A DNA stretch of 64,000 nucleotides from the NCBI GenBank assembly GCA_902798695.1, contig CADBXK010000002.1, forward strand, positions 1 to 64,000, written 5' to 3'. Made by a program: the position numbers and the translations under genes. A model generated the notes under the pieces. It was not told the DNA's origin, searched no databases, and saw only the letters and a list, made by a program, of their open reading frames with translations. Below, piece by piece: positions 24,944-35,110 of this stretch; position 1 is the stretch's first letter; every line of letters starts with the position of its first letter. This DNA comes from Oscillospiraceae bacterium. Its GTDB lineage: Bacteria; Bacillota; Clostridia; Oscillospirales; Ruminococcaceae.

Positions 24944-26155
24944 ATGAAGTCTCTTAATAAAAAAACAATAGATAATTTAGATGTTAAAGGAAAAAAAGTT
25001 TTGGTTCGTTGTGATTTTAACGTTCCACTTAAAAATGGTGAAATAACAGATGAGAATAGAATAATAGCATCTCTTCCAACTATAAACAAGTTAATTGATG
25101 AAGGAGCTAAGGTTATATTGTGTTCTCATATGGGCAAACCTAAAGGAGAGCCTGTGGCTTCGATGTCTTTGGCTCCTGTTGCAAAAAGACTTTCTGAAAA
25201 ACTTGGAAAAGAAGTTGTTTTTGCTGCAGATGATAATGTTGTTGGGGAAAACGCAAAAGCTGCTGTTGCTTCAATGAAAAATGGGGATGTTGTTCTTCTT
25301 CAGAATACAAGATATCGCATTGAAGAAACTAAAAATGAGAGCAATTTTAGCAAAGAACTTGCAAGTTTAGCTGATGTTTTTGTAAATGATGCTTTTGGAA
25401 CTGCTCACCGTGCACATTGCTCTACAGTTGGAGTAACTGAATATATAGATGAAACAGCAGTTGGATATTTAATTGAAAAAGAATTGAAATTTTTGGGTGA
25501 TGCTATTGATAATCCAAAAAGACCTTTTGTTACAATTTTAGGTGGAGCTAAAGTTGTTGATAAGCTTGCAGTTATTGAAAATCTTCTCGATAAGGCCGAT
25601 ATTATTATAATTGGCGGAGGAATGTCTTATACATTTTTAAAGGCTCAGGGTTATAATGTTGGAACATCTCTTGTAGACGATAGCAAGCTTGATTATTGTT
25701 TAGAAATGCTTAAAAAAGCTGAGGAAAAAGGCGTTAAATTGCTTCTTCCTGTAGATAGTGTTATGATAAAAGATTTCCCTAATCCAATTGATGCTAAAGT
25801 TGAAACTAAAATTTGTTCTATTGAAGATATGGATCCAGAATGGATGAGTGTTGATATGGGACCTAAAACTATTGAACTCTTTTCTGATGCGGTTAGATCG
25901 GCAAACACTGTTGTTTGGAATGGACCTATGGGTGTTTTTGAAAATCCACAACTTGCTAACGGAACTATGGGAATTGCAAAAGTTCTTGCTGAAACAGATG
26001 CAATAACTATAATTGGTGGTGGTGATTCTGCTGCTGCAGTTAATATTTTGGGATTCGGTGAAAAAATGAGTCACATTTCAACAGGTGGTGGAGCATCTTT
26101 GAAGTTCTTAGAAGGAAAAGAATTGCCAGGAGTTGCTTGCATATCTGAGGCTTAA
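24944..26155 (+). CDS. pgk: Phosphoglycerate kinase
   Basis: A 403-residue glycolytic enzyme making ATP from 1,3-bisphosphoglycerate. Signature features are [56 protein letters not shown], the hinge and nucleotide domain with [24 protein letters not shown], and the C-terminal [10 protein letters not shown]...[15 protein letters not shown]. It is complete and normal in length. ATG 24944; the frame to TTG 24935 has no better site. tpiA and gpmI follow, a common glycolytic cluster; gapA and eno are not in the window. Confidence 0.97.
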   Translation: MKSLNKKTIDNLDVKGKKVLVRCDFNVPLKNGEITDENRIIASLPTINKLIDEGAKVILCSHMGKPKGEPVASMSLAPVAKRLSEKLGKEVVFAADDNVVGENAKAAVASMKNGDVVLLQNTRYRIEETKNESNFSKELASLADVFVNDAFGTAHRAHCSTVGVTEYIDETAVGYLIEKELKFLGDAIDNPKRPFVTILGGAKVVDKLAVIENLLDKADIIIIGGGMSYTFLKAQGYNVGTSLVDDSKLDYCLEMLKKAEEKGVKLLLPVDSVMIKDFPNPIDAKVETKICSIEDMDPEWMSVDMGPKTIELFSDAVRSANTVVWNGPMGVFENPQLANGTMGIAKVLAETDAITIIGGGDSAAAVNILGFGEKMSHISTGGGASLKFLEGKELPGVACISEA

Positions 26156-26203
26156 TATTAAGCTTGAGTGTCTTTGGGAATTTTTAAGGGGTTGTATTTT
26201 AAA

Positions 26204-26974
26204 ATGAAAAAGTCAGATCGTGGAGCGGTTATTGCTGGAAATTGGAAAATGAATAATGATCGTGTTCAAACAAGAGAACTTATAAGTGGGCTAAAGCCTT
26301 TGGTTGAAAGTGCAGATTGCGATGTTGTAATATGTGTTCCTTTTACAAATCTTGAAACAGCATTAAACGAGACTGCTGGAACTAATATTAAAGTTGGAGC
26401 TCAAAATTGTCATTTTGAGGCTAGTGGAGCTTATACTGGTGAGATTTCTGCTGGTATGCTTAAAGAACTAGGTGTGGAGTATGTTATTTTGGGGCATAGT
26501 GAGAGAAGACAATATTTTGCGGAAACAAATTCAACAGTTAATTTGCGTTTAAAAGCTGCTTTGAAAGAAAATTTAAATGTAATAGTTTGCGTTGGAGAAA
26601 CTTTAGATGAACGTGAAAATGGGATTACTTCAGAGATTGTTTCAATGCAAATCAAAACAGCGTTAAAAGATGTTTCGACGGAACAAATGCAGAACATTAT
26701 AGTTGCATATGAACCTGTTTGGGCAATTGGAACTGGAAGAACAGCAACAGCAGATCAGGCAGCTGAGGTTTGTGGAACTATAAGAAATGTTGTTAGTGAG
26801 ATTTTTGATGTAGATGTTTCAAAAAAATTGACTATACAATATGGTGGATCTATGAATCCTAAAAATTGTGATGAACTTTTATCAAAAGAAGATGTTGATG
26901 GCGGATTAATTGGAGGAGCTTCGTTAAAAGCAAAAGATTTTGCAGCAATTGTCGATTCTGCAAGTAAAAATTAA
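26204..26974 (+). CDS. tpiA: Triosephosphate isomerase
   Basis: A 256-residue TIM-barrel enzyme interconverting dihydroxyacetone phosphate and glyceraldehyde 3-phosphate. AGNWKMN (catalytic Lys), ILGHSERR (His), AYEPVWAIGTGRTAT (catalytic Glu and loop 6), and IQYGGSMNPKN and GGLIGGASL phosphate loops are all present. ATG 26204; the frame extends to 26168 without a better start. It lies 48 bases after pgk. Confidence 0.97.
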   Translation: MKKSDRGAVIAGNWKMNNDRVQTRELISGLKPLVESADCDVVICVPFTNLETALNETAGTNIKVGAQNCHFEASGAYTGEISAGMLKELGVEYVILGHSERRQYFAETNSTVNLRLKAALKENLNVIVCVGETLDERENGITSEIVSMQIKTALKDVSTEQMQNIIVAYEPVWAIGTGRTATADQAAEVCGTIRNVVSEIFDVDVSKKLTIQYGGSMNPKNCDELLSKEDVDGGLIGGASLKAKDFAAIVDSASKN

Positions 26975-27081
26975 TATTACTTAAAGTATAAACTTCAAAA
27001 AATTATACCTATCATAAATAAAATTTGTGATATGCGTATGATTTTTTGTTGATTTTATATGGTGTAGGGAGAGAGTTTGAG

Positions 27082-28605
27082 ATGGCTAAAAAACCTTTAG
27101 TTTTAATTATTTTAGATGGATTTGGTGACAATAAAGAAGATTATGGAAATGCTATACATGCAGCTAAAACTCCAACTATTGACAGAATATTGAACAATTG
27201 TCCTACTGTGGATATTGGTGCATCTGGTATGGATGTGGGTCTGCCTGACGGTCAAATGGGAAATTCTGAGGTTGGACATACTAATATGGGTGCTGGGCGA
27301 GTTGTATATCAGGATTTAACTAGAATAACTAAGGCTATCAATGATGGAGAATTTTTTGATAATGAGGTTTTAGTTAGTGCCATGCAAAACTGCAAACAGA
27401 ATAACACGGCATTGCATATTATGGGACTTTTATCGGATGGAGGAGTTCATAGCCATATTGACCATTTATATGGAGTTGTTGAAATGGCTAGAGATTTTGG
27501 ACTAGATAAAGTTTATATACATGCTTTTACTGATGGAAGAGATGTTCCTCCAACTTCTGGAATTGATTTTGTTAAAAATTGTGAGAAGAAATTGCAAGAA
27601 ATAGGTGTTGGAAAAATTGCAACTATATCAGGTCGATATTATGCAATGGATCGTGATAATCGCTGGGATAGAGTAGAAAAAGCTTATTTGGCTATGGTTG
27701 ATGGAATTGGTAAGAGGGCTAATAGTCCTGTGGAAGCAATTGAAGAATCATATAAAAATGGAATAACTGATGAATTTATAGTTCCGACTGTTTGTTTAGA
27801 TAATGCAACTATTAATTCTGGCGACAGCGTTATATTTACTAATTTTAGACCAGATAGAGCTAGAGAAATAACTAGATCTTTGGTTGAGTCTGATTTTGAT
27901 AAATTTAAGCGAAATAGAGGCTATTTAAAGGTTAATTTTGTTTGCATGACTCAGTATGATGAAACAATTCCTAACGTTAGTGTAGCTTTTAAGGTTAATT
28001 CTTTGAAGAATACTTTGGGAGAATATATATCTAATAGGGGATTGAAACAGTTAAGAATTGCTGAAACTGAAAAATATGCTCATGTAACTTTCTTCTTTAA
28101 CGGTGGACGAGAAGAAGAATTTAAGAATGAAGACAGGGCTTTAATTAAGTCACCGAATGTTGCAACATATGATTTACAGCCTGAGATGAGTGCATATTTA
28201 GTGACTGATGAAGTTATTAAGAGAATACAATCTGGTAAATACGATGTGATTATTTTAAATTATGCCAATTGTGATATGGTTGGACATACTGGAGTGTTTG
28301 ACGCTGCAGTTAAGGCAGTTGAAGCGGTTGACAATTGTTTGGCAAGAACATTAAGTGCTATAAAAGATGCTGGAGGCGTTGCTATAATTACCGCAGATCA
28401 TGGTAATGCAGATAAAATGTATGATAAAGATGGAAAACCGTTTACTGCTCATACAACCAATCCAGTGACATTTACTGTAGTTGGATATGATTGTAAATTG
28501 CGCGATAGAGGAGGAAGACTTTCCGATATTGCGCCAACAATGTTAGAGATATTGGGGTTGGAAAAACCTGATGAAATGACGGGAGAATCATTAATTTTAA
28601 AGTAA
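27082..28605 (+). CDS. gpmI: 2,3-bisphosphoglycerate-independent phosphoglycerate mutase
   Basis: A 507-residue metal-dependent mutase of the alkaline phosphatase superfamily, converting 3- to 2-phosphoglycerate. The metal and phosphoserine sites are visible: LIILDGFG, MGNSEVGHTNMGAGR (nucleophile Ser), DGRDVPP, FRPDRAREI, NYANCDMVGHTG and ITADHGNAD. Length is standard. ATG 27082 is just after GGGAGAG. A 107-base gap separates it from tpiA without an evident terminator, so it probably shares that transcript. Confidence 0.97.
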   Translation: MAKKPLVLIILDGFGDNKEDYGNAIHAAKTPTIDRILNNCPTVDIGASGMDVGLPDGQMGNSEVGHTNMGAGRVVYQDLTRITKAINDGEFFDNEVLVSAMQNCKQNNTALHIMGLLSDGGVHSHIDHLYGVVEMARDFGLDKVYIHAFTDGRDVPPTSGIDFVKNCEKKLQEIGVGKIATISGRYYAMDRDNRWDRVEKAYLAMVDGIGKRANSPVEAIEESYKNGITDEFIVPTVCLDNATINSGDSVIFTNFRPDRAREITRSLVESDFDKFKRNRGYLKVNFVCMTQYDETIPNVSVAFKVNSLKNTLGEYISNRGLKQLRIAETEKYAHVTFFFNGGREEEFKNEDRALIKSPNVATYDLQPEMSAYLVTDEVIKRIQSGKYDVIILNYANCDMVGHTGVFDAAVKAVEAVDNCLARTLSAIKDAGGVAIITADHGNADKMYDKDGKPFTAHTTNPVTFTVVGYDCKLRDRGGRLSDIAPTMLEILGLEKPDEMTGESLILK

Positions 28606-28694
28606 AGTAAGATTGTATATAAAAAGTATAAAATCGCGTATAAATTACCGTTAGAAATTGAATTGTTTTTGGAATATTGAGGAGTGAATTCATA

Positions 28695-30872
28695 ATGCTG
28701 ATAAACAATGTCACTAAGTATTTAGCAGCTTTTGTAGTTGGAGTGCTTTTGACGGCGTTTGTTGGCATTAGTTTTTGCTATATTTCGCTTGTTGTGATTT
28801 GTTTTGCGATAGTTGTTGCTTTAGTTTTTAGCAAATTTATACCCGTAGAGAAATTGTGGACTTTGTTTTTAGTTGCAGCAATGGGATCTGCATGTTTTTG
28901 TCTTCATGTGTTTTTGGTTTATAAACCTGCTGTTGAATTTTCTTCAACCACTCAGAGAGTTACTGGGACTGTAACCGAAATGTCTGATTATAGTAGTGAT
29001 AATATGTGTTATACGATTAGAGTTTCTAAAATTGGAGATATGCAGTTTTATATTCCTTTTAACCTTAAAATATATACCAATTATGCAATGTATTGTGAAT
29101 ATGGAGATGAGATATCGGCAGATATTATGTTGTCTGAAATTGCAACTGGAAATGATGGTATATTTGATGGAAATATTTCTAAAGGAAACTATCTTAAAGG
29201 GAAACTTAGATCTGAAGATGATGTTGAAGTTGTAGAAAAATTTGATTTATTATCGTCGTTTTTAAAATATAGAGAAAGGCTTACAACTTCCGTTTGTGAA
29301 TCGATTAGCGAACCACAAAGTCACATAGTTAACGGACTTGTTTTTGGACAAGGCAGTAAGGTTCCATATTCAATCAAGAGGGCTTTTGATCGATGTGGTT
29401 TATCACATATTTTTGCGGTATCCGGTTTACATATTTCAATTTTGGCAACTTTTTTAATGTGTTTTCTTAGATTAATAAAAGCGAATAAGCTAGTGTCGGT
29501 TTTTGGTTTGACTTCTTGTTTGTTTTGTTTTTCTATTATGGTTGGAATGACGCCATCTGTAGTTAGAGCATGTATAATGGCATTATTTTCAAATGCATTT
29601 TTATTGTTAAATAAAAATTTCAATAGGTTGGATGGTTTGCTTTTAGCAGCTGCTTTAATTTTGCTAGTTTCTCCTAATGCTATATTAGGATTATCATTCA
29701 TTTTATCTTTTTCTTCTTGTGCAGGAATATTGTTATTTGCTAAATCTATCGCAATTTGGATTAGAGATAAATTAAATTGGTATAGAGGCTGGCAGTTTAG
29801 TATTATTGAATTATTTGCTGTTTCTTTAGCGGCTAATTTTGCATCGGCTCCGTTTTTAATAATGGCTTTTGGAAAGATTTCTATAATATCTCCTTTTGTT
29901 AATTTAATAATAGTACCGTTCGTTCCGCTATTGTTTATTTTAGGAATTGGAGTTGCATTTAGTGGATTATTTTTTGGTCATATATCAAACGCCTTGGGAT
30001 ATATTTGTGAAGGACTTTGTGGAGCAATTTTTTATGCGGTTGAGCTAATATCTAAATTACCTTTTTGTTATCTCCCCGCAAATTATGAATTTGTCTTTTT
30101 TGTTGTCATTTTTTTAGTATTGTTTTTATTATTTACGTTGTTCGTAAAAAGAGGATTTTTTAGAAAAAGTTTTATTTTAATTTGCTCTGCTCTTATAGTG
30201 TTAATTCCAACAGCAAATACCGTAGTTGCAGGGACGAGAGTTGTTACGCTTACTGCTATTGGAAATGGTTATGGTTATAGCTTGGTTTTAAATGGAAAAG
30301 GAAAAACAGTAGTTATTAATTGTGGTGGAGGAGGTTCTTCTGGACGAAGGTTATGTCAATTTTTAGATAGCAGAGGAATACGTAGTATAGATGCACTTAT
30401 TTTTACTTCAGTTAAAAATAAACATATGATGGATGCGTCGACAGTTATTGAAAATGTTCCTGTTTCTAGTTTGATTATGCCAGAAAGAGCTAAGAACAGT
30501 ACATTATTTCAAACGGCATCTGATAAAGGAATAGATATTTTTTATACCGATAATTTACATCTAGAAATTGACTCATTAAAAATAGATGTAACAGATAAAC
30601 GTAAATTCACATCATTATTAGTTAGTGTGGGTGATAAATGCTTTGCTTATTCTGATAATATAGAAATTTTAAAAACTATGGAAAATTTACATCATATAAA
30701 TGTTGCTATGATAGATGAAAAATTATCCAACTATAATGGAGAAGTTAATTTTGATTATAGTATAATATTAAACAAGGGTAATTATAATTTTCCTAATTCT
30801 TACGCAGTTGCGCCAGATGTTATAACGGATTTTATAGTTGATGGAGAAAAAGTAAGAAAGGGGAGATTATAA
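28695..30872 (+). CDS. comEC: ComEC/Rec2-like DNA uptake channel with degenerate C-terminal domain
   Basis: A 725-residue multi-spanning membrane protein. Residues about 60-170 form the N-terminal soluble domain, and the competence core follows with the diagnostic VNGLVFGQGSKVP and FAVSGLHISILATFL plus GMTPSVVRACIMA. It would pass single-stranded DNA through the membrane. The metallo-beta-lactamase-like C-terminus (about 513-725) keeps the scaffold (VVTLTAIGNGYGYSLVLNGKGKTVVINCGGGG) but the metal-binding HxHxDH reads SVKNKHMMDA (571-580), so nuclease activity is unlikely. ATG 28695 follows GAGGAG. holA follows after one base. Confidence 0.88.
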   Translation: MLINNVTKYLAAFVVGVLLTAFVGISFCYISLVVICFAIVVALVFSKFIPVEKLWTLFLVAAMGSACFCLHVFLVYKPAVEFSSTTQRVTGTVTEMSDYSSDNMCYTIRVSKIGDMQFYIPFNLKIYTNYAMYCEYGDEISADIMLSEIATGNDGIFDGNISKGNYLKGKLRSEDDVEVVEKFDLLSSFLKYRERLTTSVCESISEPQSHIVNGLVFGQGSKVPYSIKRAFDRCGLSHIFAVSGLHISILATFLMCFLRLIKANKLVSVFGLTSCLFCFSIMVGMTPSVVRACIMALFSNAFLLLNKNFNRLDGLLLAAALILLVSPNAILGLSFILSFSSCAGILLFAKSIAIWIRDKLNWYRGWQFSIIELFAVSLAANFASAPFLIMAFGKISIISPFVNLIIVPFVPLLFILGIGVAFSGLFFGHISNALGYICEGLCGAIFYAVELISKLPFCYLPANYEFVFFVVIFLVLFLLFTLFVKRGFFRKSFILICSALIVLIPTANTVVAGTRVVTLTAIGNGYGYSLVLNGKGKTVVINCGGGGSSGRRLCQFLDSRGIRSIDALIFTSVKNKHMMDASTVIENVPVSSLIMPERAKNSTLFQTASDKGIDIFYTDNLHLEIDSLKIDVTDKRKFTSLLVSVGDKCFAYSDNIEILKTMENLHHINVAMIDEKLSNYNGEVNFDYSIILNKGNYNFPNSYAVAPDVITDFIVDGEKVRKGRL

Positions 30873-30873
30873 T

Positions 30874-31914
30874 ATGATATCTAATAAGGAAAATATGCTT
30901 TATAAACATATTCAGCAGAAAAAATTTTCATCTTGCTATGTTTTATATGGAAAAGAACCATTTTTGATTAAAGATGCCGCACATAAAATTATAAATGAAC
31001 TAGTTCCGGATAGCGCAAGAGGATTTAATTATAATAAATTTTCTGGTGATGAGATGTCTTTAGATGATGTTGAAGATGTAGTGCAAATGGTTCCTGTTTT
31101 GAATGACAAAAGAGTTGTTGTTTTGGATGGAATACCTATAGATAAGTTTTTGAAAAAAGATATTGATAGATTAAAAGAAATTTTGGATAAAATTTCCGAA
31201 ACAACAGTGTTGATAATAACAGTCACTGATCCAGATATCACTATTAAAAATAGTTCTAAATTAAAACAACTTATAACTGTTTGTGAAAAAAACGGGTTAG
31301 CCGTTGACTTTGGAGTAAGATCTACAGGTGAGCTTGCAAAAATACTTTCTAAGTATGTTGGAGATAAAGGCGGAAATATAAATAAATCTTCGTTGTATTT
31401 TTTAATTGAACGTTGTGGTTTAAGTTTAGATTTTTTAATGATACAATTGGATAAAATATTAGCCTTTGCCGGTGATAGAGAAATAAATAAAGATGATATT
31501 CTTCTTTTAACAGAGATTAATATTGAAAATTCAGTTTTTGATATGACTAAGCATATCTTGCAAGGAAACATAAAAAATGTCATAATAATATTAAATAATT
31601 TATTCAAGACTCAAACATCACCTGTTGTAATTTTGGGAGCGGTTAATATGTGCTTTATTGATTTATATAGAGTTAAGTGTATGCAGTTGGCTGGTGAAAA
31701 TGAACGGGCAATTTTAGATTTTTATTCATATAAAGGTAAAGAATTTAGAATTAGAAATGCGCTTAGAGATTGCTCAAGATATTCTATAACTAAATTAAGA
31801 AAATGTATATTGGAACTGTCGGATGTTGATTTTAAAATGAAAACAACAGGATTAGATCCTAAAATATTAATTGAAAAAGCAATTTTTTCTATGATGCAAG
31901 GTGTGAAACTATGA
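30874..31914 (+). CDS. holA: DNA polymerase III delta subunit
   Basis: A 346-residue clamp-loader subunit that opens the sliding clamp. It has the N-terminal segment SSCYVLYGKEPFLIKDAAHKII, the middle LNDKRVVVLDGIP and IITVTDPD, and a C-terminal helical region with DPKILIEKAIF. The gene follows comEC, the usual order in Firmicutes. It overlaps the next gene by four bases. Confidence 0.9.
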   Translation: MISNKENMLYKHIQQKKFSSCYVLYGKEPFLIKDAAHKIINELVPDSARGFNYNKFSGDEMSLDDVEDVVQMVPVLNDKRVVVLDGIPIDKFLKKDIDRLKEILDKISETTVLIITVTDPDITIKNSSKLKQLITVCEKNGLAVDFGVRSTGELAKILSKYVGDKGGNINKSSLYFLIERCGLSLDFLMIQLDKILAFAGDREINKDDILLLTEINIENSVFDMTKHILQGNIKNVIIILNNLFKTQTSPVVILGAVNMCFIDLYRVKCMQLAGENERAILDFYSYKGKEFRIRNALRDCSRYSITKLRKCILELSDVDFKMKTTGLDPKILIEKAIFSMMQGVKL

Positions 31915-32501
31915 TAGAATTAAGTCAGGCCGTGATAGTGGAAGGTAAATATGATAAAATTAAGTTGTCATCTTTTATTAATGCGACAATAATTACAACC
32001 GAGGGATTTCGAATTTTTAAAAACAAGGCTAAAAGAAAATTTATACGTAGGTTAGCTGAAACAAATGGATTAATTATTTTGACGGATAGTGATAGAGCAG
32101 GACAACTTATAAGAAATCATGTGAAATCTTTTGTTGAGAATGGTAAGATATATAATGTTTATATTCCACAAATTTTGGGAAAGGAAAAGAGAAAGGCAAC
32201 GCCATCCAAAGAGGGAACGATAGGTGTTGAAGGAATGGAAAAAGACGTTCTTATTAAAGCTTTTGAAAAGGCAGGAGTTTTTCAGAAAAAAAGAAAATTT
32301 GGAGGAATAACGAACATTGATTTAATGGAAGCAGGTCTTGTGGGACAACAAAATAGCAAGGTGAATAGACAAAAATTTTTAAAGCAGTTTGATTTGCCTG
32401 ATTTTTTATCTTCTAAGCAGTTGCTTGAATTTTTAAATACATCATTTACTAAAAAAGAGTTTGAAGAGCAAATTGAAATATTTAGACAAAGGAGAAAGTA
32501 A
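31911..32501 (+). CDS. RNase M5-like Toprim protein with DUF4093 domain
   Basis: A 196-residue protein. The Toprim domain (1-90) has Glu in AVIVEGKYDK and the D-x-D pair in ILTDSDRAGQLIR, the residues used for metal-dependent cleavage. The C-terminal ~110 residues match the DUF4093 unit seen on clostridial RNase M5 homologues that mature 5S rRNA. Starts in ATGA overlap with holA and ends overlapping the next start by one base. Confidence 0.85.
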   Translation: MIELSQAVIVEGKYDKIKLSSFINATIITTEGFRIFKNKAKRKFIRRLAETNGLIILTDSDRAGQLIRNHVKSFVENGKIYNVYIPQILGKEKRKATPSKEGTIGVEGMEKDVLIKAFEKAGVFQKKRKFGGITNIDLMEAGLVGQQNSKVNRQKFLKQFDLPDFLSSKQLLEFLNTSFTKKEFEEQIEIFRQRRK

Positions 32502-33850
32502 TGGGACTTACTAGTGTGATTTTTTTGTTTTTTGTAATGCCAGTTTTTTTTCTTATATATTATTGGGTACCAAATAATAAAAAGAATATTTTTATTTTGT
32601 TGGTAAGTTTTTTGATTTTGTTTTGGATTACGCCAATACTTTCTTTTGTTATGTTAATTATAGCATGTGTGAATTTTAGCTTGTGTTTTGTTATGTATAA
32701 GTTATATTTTTTAAAAGACAAGAGAAAATATATTTTTTTAATGTTAATATTTATGAATCTGGTTGCTTTTGGTATATTGTTATTTTTTAAACTAGATAGG
32801 TTAGTTTATTTACAGGAAGAATTACTTCCCAAAATTATGATTTCGCTTTTTGTTTGCTCGAATATTTCATACATATTAGATGTGTATTTAAAAAAATGTA
32901 GGTTACAAAGAAACTTTATAGATTTTTTGACATATGTTTTCTTTTTTCCAAAACTGTTTGCTGGGCCGTTAGTTCAATATAGCAGCATTGAATCTCAGTT
33001 AAAAAATAGAAAAGTAATTTTCCAAAATGTTTCAGAAGGTATGCAACTTTTTGTTATTGGTTTGGCTCAGAAATGTGTTTTAGCGGATAGTGTTAATGAG
33101 GCTCAAAAGTTTGTTTTATATCAAACGGTTAATAACATATCTGTAAGTACAGCTTGGCTGGGAGCTATTGTTGAGTTTTTTTATTTGTATTTTTATTTGT
33201 ATGGTTATTCTAATATGGCGAGAGGTTTGGGAAAAATGATTGGGTTTGAATTACCAGCTAATTTTCGTGCCATATTACCGTCAAATAGCGTTACTAATTT
33301 TTTTGAACGTTGGAATATATCGCTTTTATCTTGTGTTAGAACATATTCTAAACCTTTTATAAAAACATCCAAATTACCAATAAAAATTGTACTATTATTT
33401 TTGGGTGGTTTAATATATGCTTTGTTTTTTGGAGCAGGGTTTAGTAAGTGTTTGGCAGCAGTATATTTTGTAGTGATTTTAGCTCTTGAAAGACTATTTA
33501 TATTCGATATATTGGTTAAATTACCGCAATTGGTCAGAAGAATATACACATTTTTATTAGTATTAATAGGGACTGTATTGTTTTGGCAGAATTCTATAGG
33601 AGAAAGTTTAACATATGTTGGAGCTATGTTTGGAGAAAATAGAGCTTTTTTAGATAAATCGTTTATTTTTTTCGCTAAATCTTTTGCATTTATTTTATTG
33701 TTATGTTGGTTATTTTCAACTAATATTGTTCGTAATCGTGTGGTTGGATTCAAAAAGAAACATAAAGTTACATATTATTGGATGAGATATATTTTTAATT
33801 TGGTTTTATTTGTTATATCCATTGCATTCTGTATAACTAGATTAACTTAG
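32501..33850 (+). CDS. MBOAT-family (AlgI/DltB-like) membrane protein, catalytic His missing
   Basis: A 449-residue protein with about 11 membrane segments. The family pattern FFPKLFAGPLVQYSSIESQL and the NFFERWNISL block (normally FWRRWHISLS) identify it as an O-acyltransferase of the AlgI type. Known members need a His in L-W-H-G-A; here the equivalent reads LFFGA (308-312), with Phe310 in place of His, and the W-H of RWHISL is W-N. It is therefore probably not an acyltransferase. It is followed by a DHHW/AlgX-like partner with the same kind of loss. Confidence 0.8.
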   Translation: MGLTSVIFLFFVMPVFFLIYYWVPNNKKNIFILLVSFLILFWITPILSFVMLIIACVNFSLCFVMYKLYFLKDKRKYIFLMLIFMNLVAFGILLFFKLDRLVYLQEELLPKIMISLFVCSNISYILDVYLKKCRLQRNFIDFLTYVFFFPKLFAGPLVQYSSIESQLKNRKVIFQNVSEGMQLFVIGLAQKCVLADSVNEAQKFVLYQTVNNISVSTAWLGAIVEFFYLYFYLYGYSNMARGLGKMIGFELPANFRAILPSNSVTNFFERWNISLLSCVRTYSKPFIKTSKLPIKIVLLFLGGLIYALFFGAGFSKCLAAVYFVVILALERLFIFDILVKLPQLVRRIYTFLLVLIGTVLFWQNSIGESLTYVGAMFGENRAFLDKSFIFFAKSFAFILLLCWLFSTNIVRNRVVGFKKKHKVTYYWMRYIFNLVLFVISIAFCITRLT

Positions 33851-33918
33851 TTTGTAAAACAGAAGGCATTGATATTAGTTGAAAAGATTTTACATAGGGA
33901 TAAGGATGGTGAGAAATT

Positions 33919-35076
33919 TTGAAAAGTTCAATTGTTCAAAAAATATATACAATTTTGTTTTCTGCGATAATAATTTGTTTTGGTGTTTATTTAACGATAG
34001 ATTGTTTTTTTATTAGCAAAAATTGTTTACCTGAATTTGGGATATCTAAATTTTTATATGGGGAGTATCAAAAAGATGTAAGTGAATGTCTTAATAAAAA
34101 TATGTATATATATAAACCTATGAAGGCTATTAAAACGCATTTTGACATGTTAACTGGAAAATCTTTTGCAAATGGTGTTTATATAAAAGATTCTTCGTTG
34201 ACTAAAATTCCGCAATTTCCGAACGTTTCAAATTTAGAGAGTGTTGCAGAAAAGATAAATAAATTTAATGATAGAACCAATCAACCAATATATTCTTTGA
34301 CAATTACTACCAAAACACAAATAGACAACGATCAATTCGTGTCTTATATTTTTAAGGGTGATGAATCTAGTCTAATATCTGAGTATAACAATCTTTTGAA
34401 AAATGATATATCTAAATTAGACGCCATAACACCTTTGACATACATTAAAAATATGGATGTTTATTATAAAACGGATAGCCGATTAACTGGATTAGGATCG
34501 TTTTTAATATATAATTACAACATGAAGCAGTTTGGAGTATCACCGTTTAGCATGAGGCAATTTAATATAGAACATGCTGTAAATAATTTTTATGGTGAAT
34601 TGTATAATAAAATATTATATTCTAATGTTGATTCAGACACTATTGATTTGTTTCATTACAATGGATATGTAGTTAACGGTAACGTAGATTCAATATACAG
34701 CGACCGAAATGTTTCTCATAGAACTACAATATACGATTTATCTAGAAAGTTTTATAGTGATAAAATAAATATTGTTTTTGGTGAGTCGGCACCTATTAAA
34801 AATGTAACAACTAACTCTAAAAGTAAAAATAGTATATTGATTTTTGCGGATAGAAATATAGATTCATTAATTCAGTTTTTTGCAATACATTATGTTAATA
34901 TAACTGTTGTTAATTTGGCTGAATGTAGTGATTTAGGAGATAGTTTGAAAAATTCAATAGAAAAAATAAATTCTACACCATATGATCAGGTTTTATTTGC
35001 ATATGGAATTGAGTCTTTAACAAATACAGATCAGTTTGATTTTTTGAAAAAATTTAATTTATGTTCAGCTAAATAA
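33919..35076 (+). CDS. DHHW/AlgX-like extracytoplasmic protein, catalytic motif missing
   Basis: A 385-residue protein with one N-terminal membrane anchor (about 12-30). The layout is that of DHHW-family partners of MBOAT transferases in clostridial exopolysaccharide acetylation: DVYYKTD...GLGSFLIYNY, and a late ILIFADRNIDSLIQFFAIHYVNITVVNL strand-helix-strand. The hallmark D-H-H-W reads DSRL (186-189), and the nucleophile segment, normally KDSYANSL, reads ADRNIDSL (310-317). It is thus probably non-catalytic. TTG start at 33919. It pairs with the preceding MBOAT gene. Confidence 0.65.
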   Translation: MKSSIVQKIYTILFSAIIICFGVYLTIDCFFISKNCLPEFGISKFLYGEYQKDVSECLNKNMYIYKPMKAIKTHFDMLTGKSFANGVYIKDSSLTKIPQFPNVSNLESVAEKINKFNDRTNQPIYSLTITTKTQIDNDQFVSYIFKGDESSLISEYNNLLKNDISKLDAITPLTYIKNMDVYYKTDSRLTGLGSFLIYNYNMKQFGVSPFSMRQFNIEHAVNNFYGELYNKILYSNVDSDTIDLFHYNGYVVNGNVDSIYSDRNVSHRTTIYDLSRKFYSDKINIVFGESAPIKNVTTNSKSKNSILIFADRNIDSLIQFFAIHYVNITVVNLAECSDLGDSLKNSIEKINSTPYDQVLFAYGIESLTNTDQFDFLKKFNLCSAK

Positions 35077-35110
35077 GTGAGAAAAATGTATTTTGGGGAG
35101 AATTTCTGGT

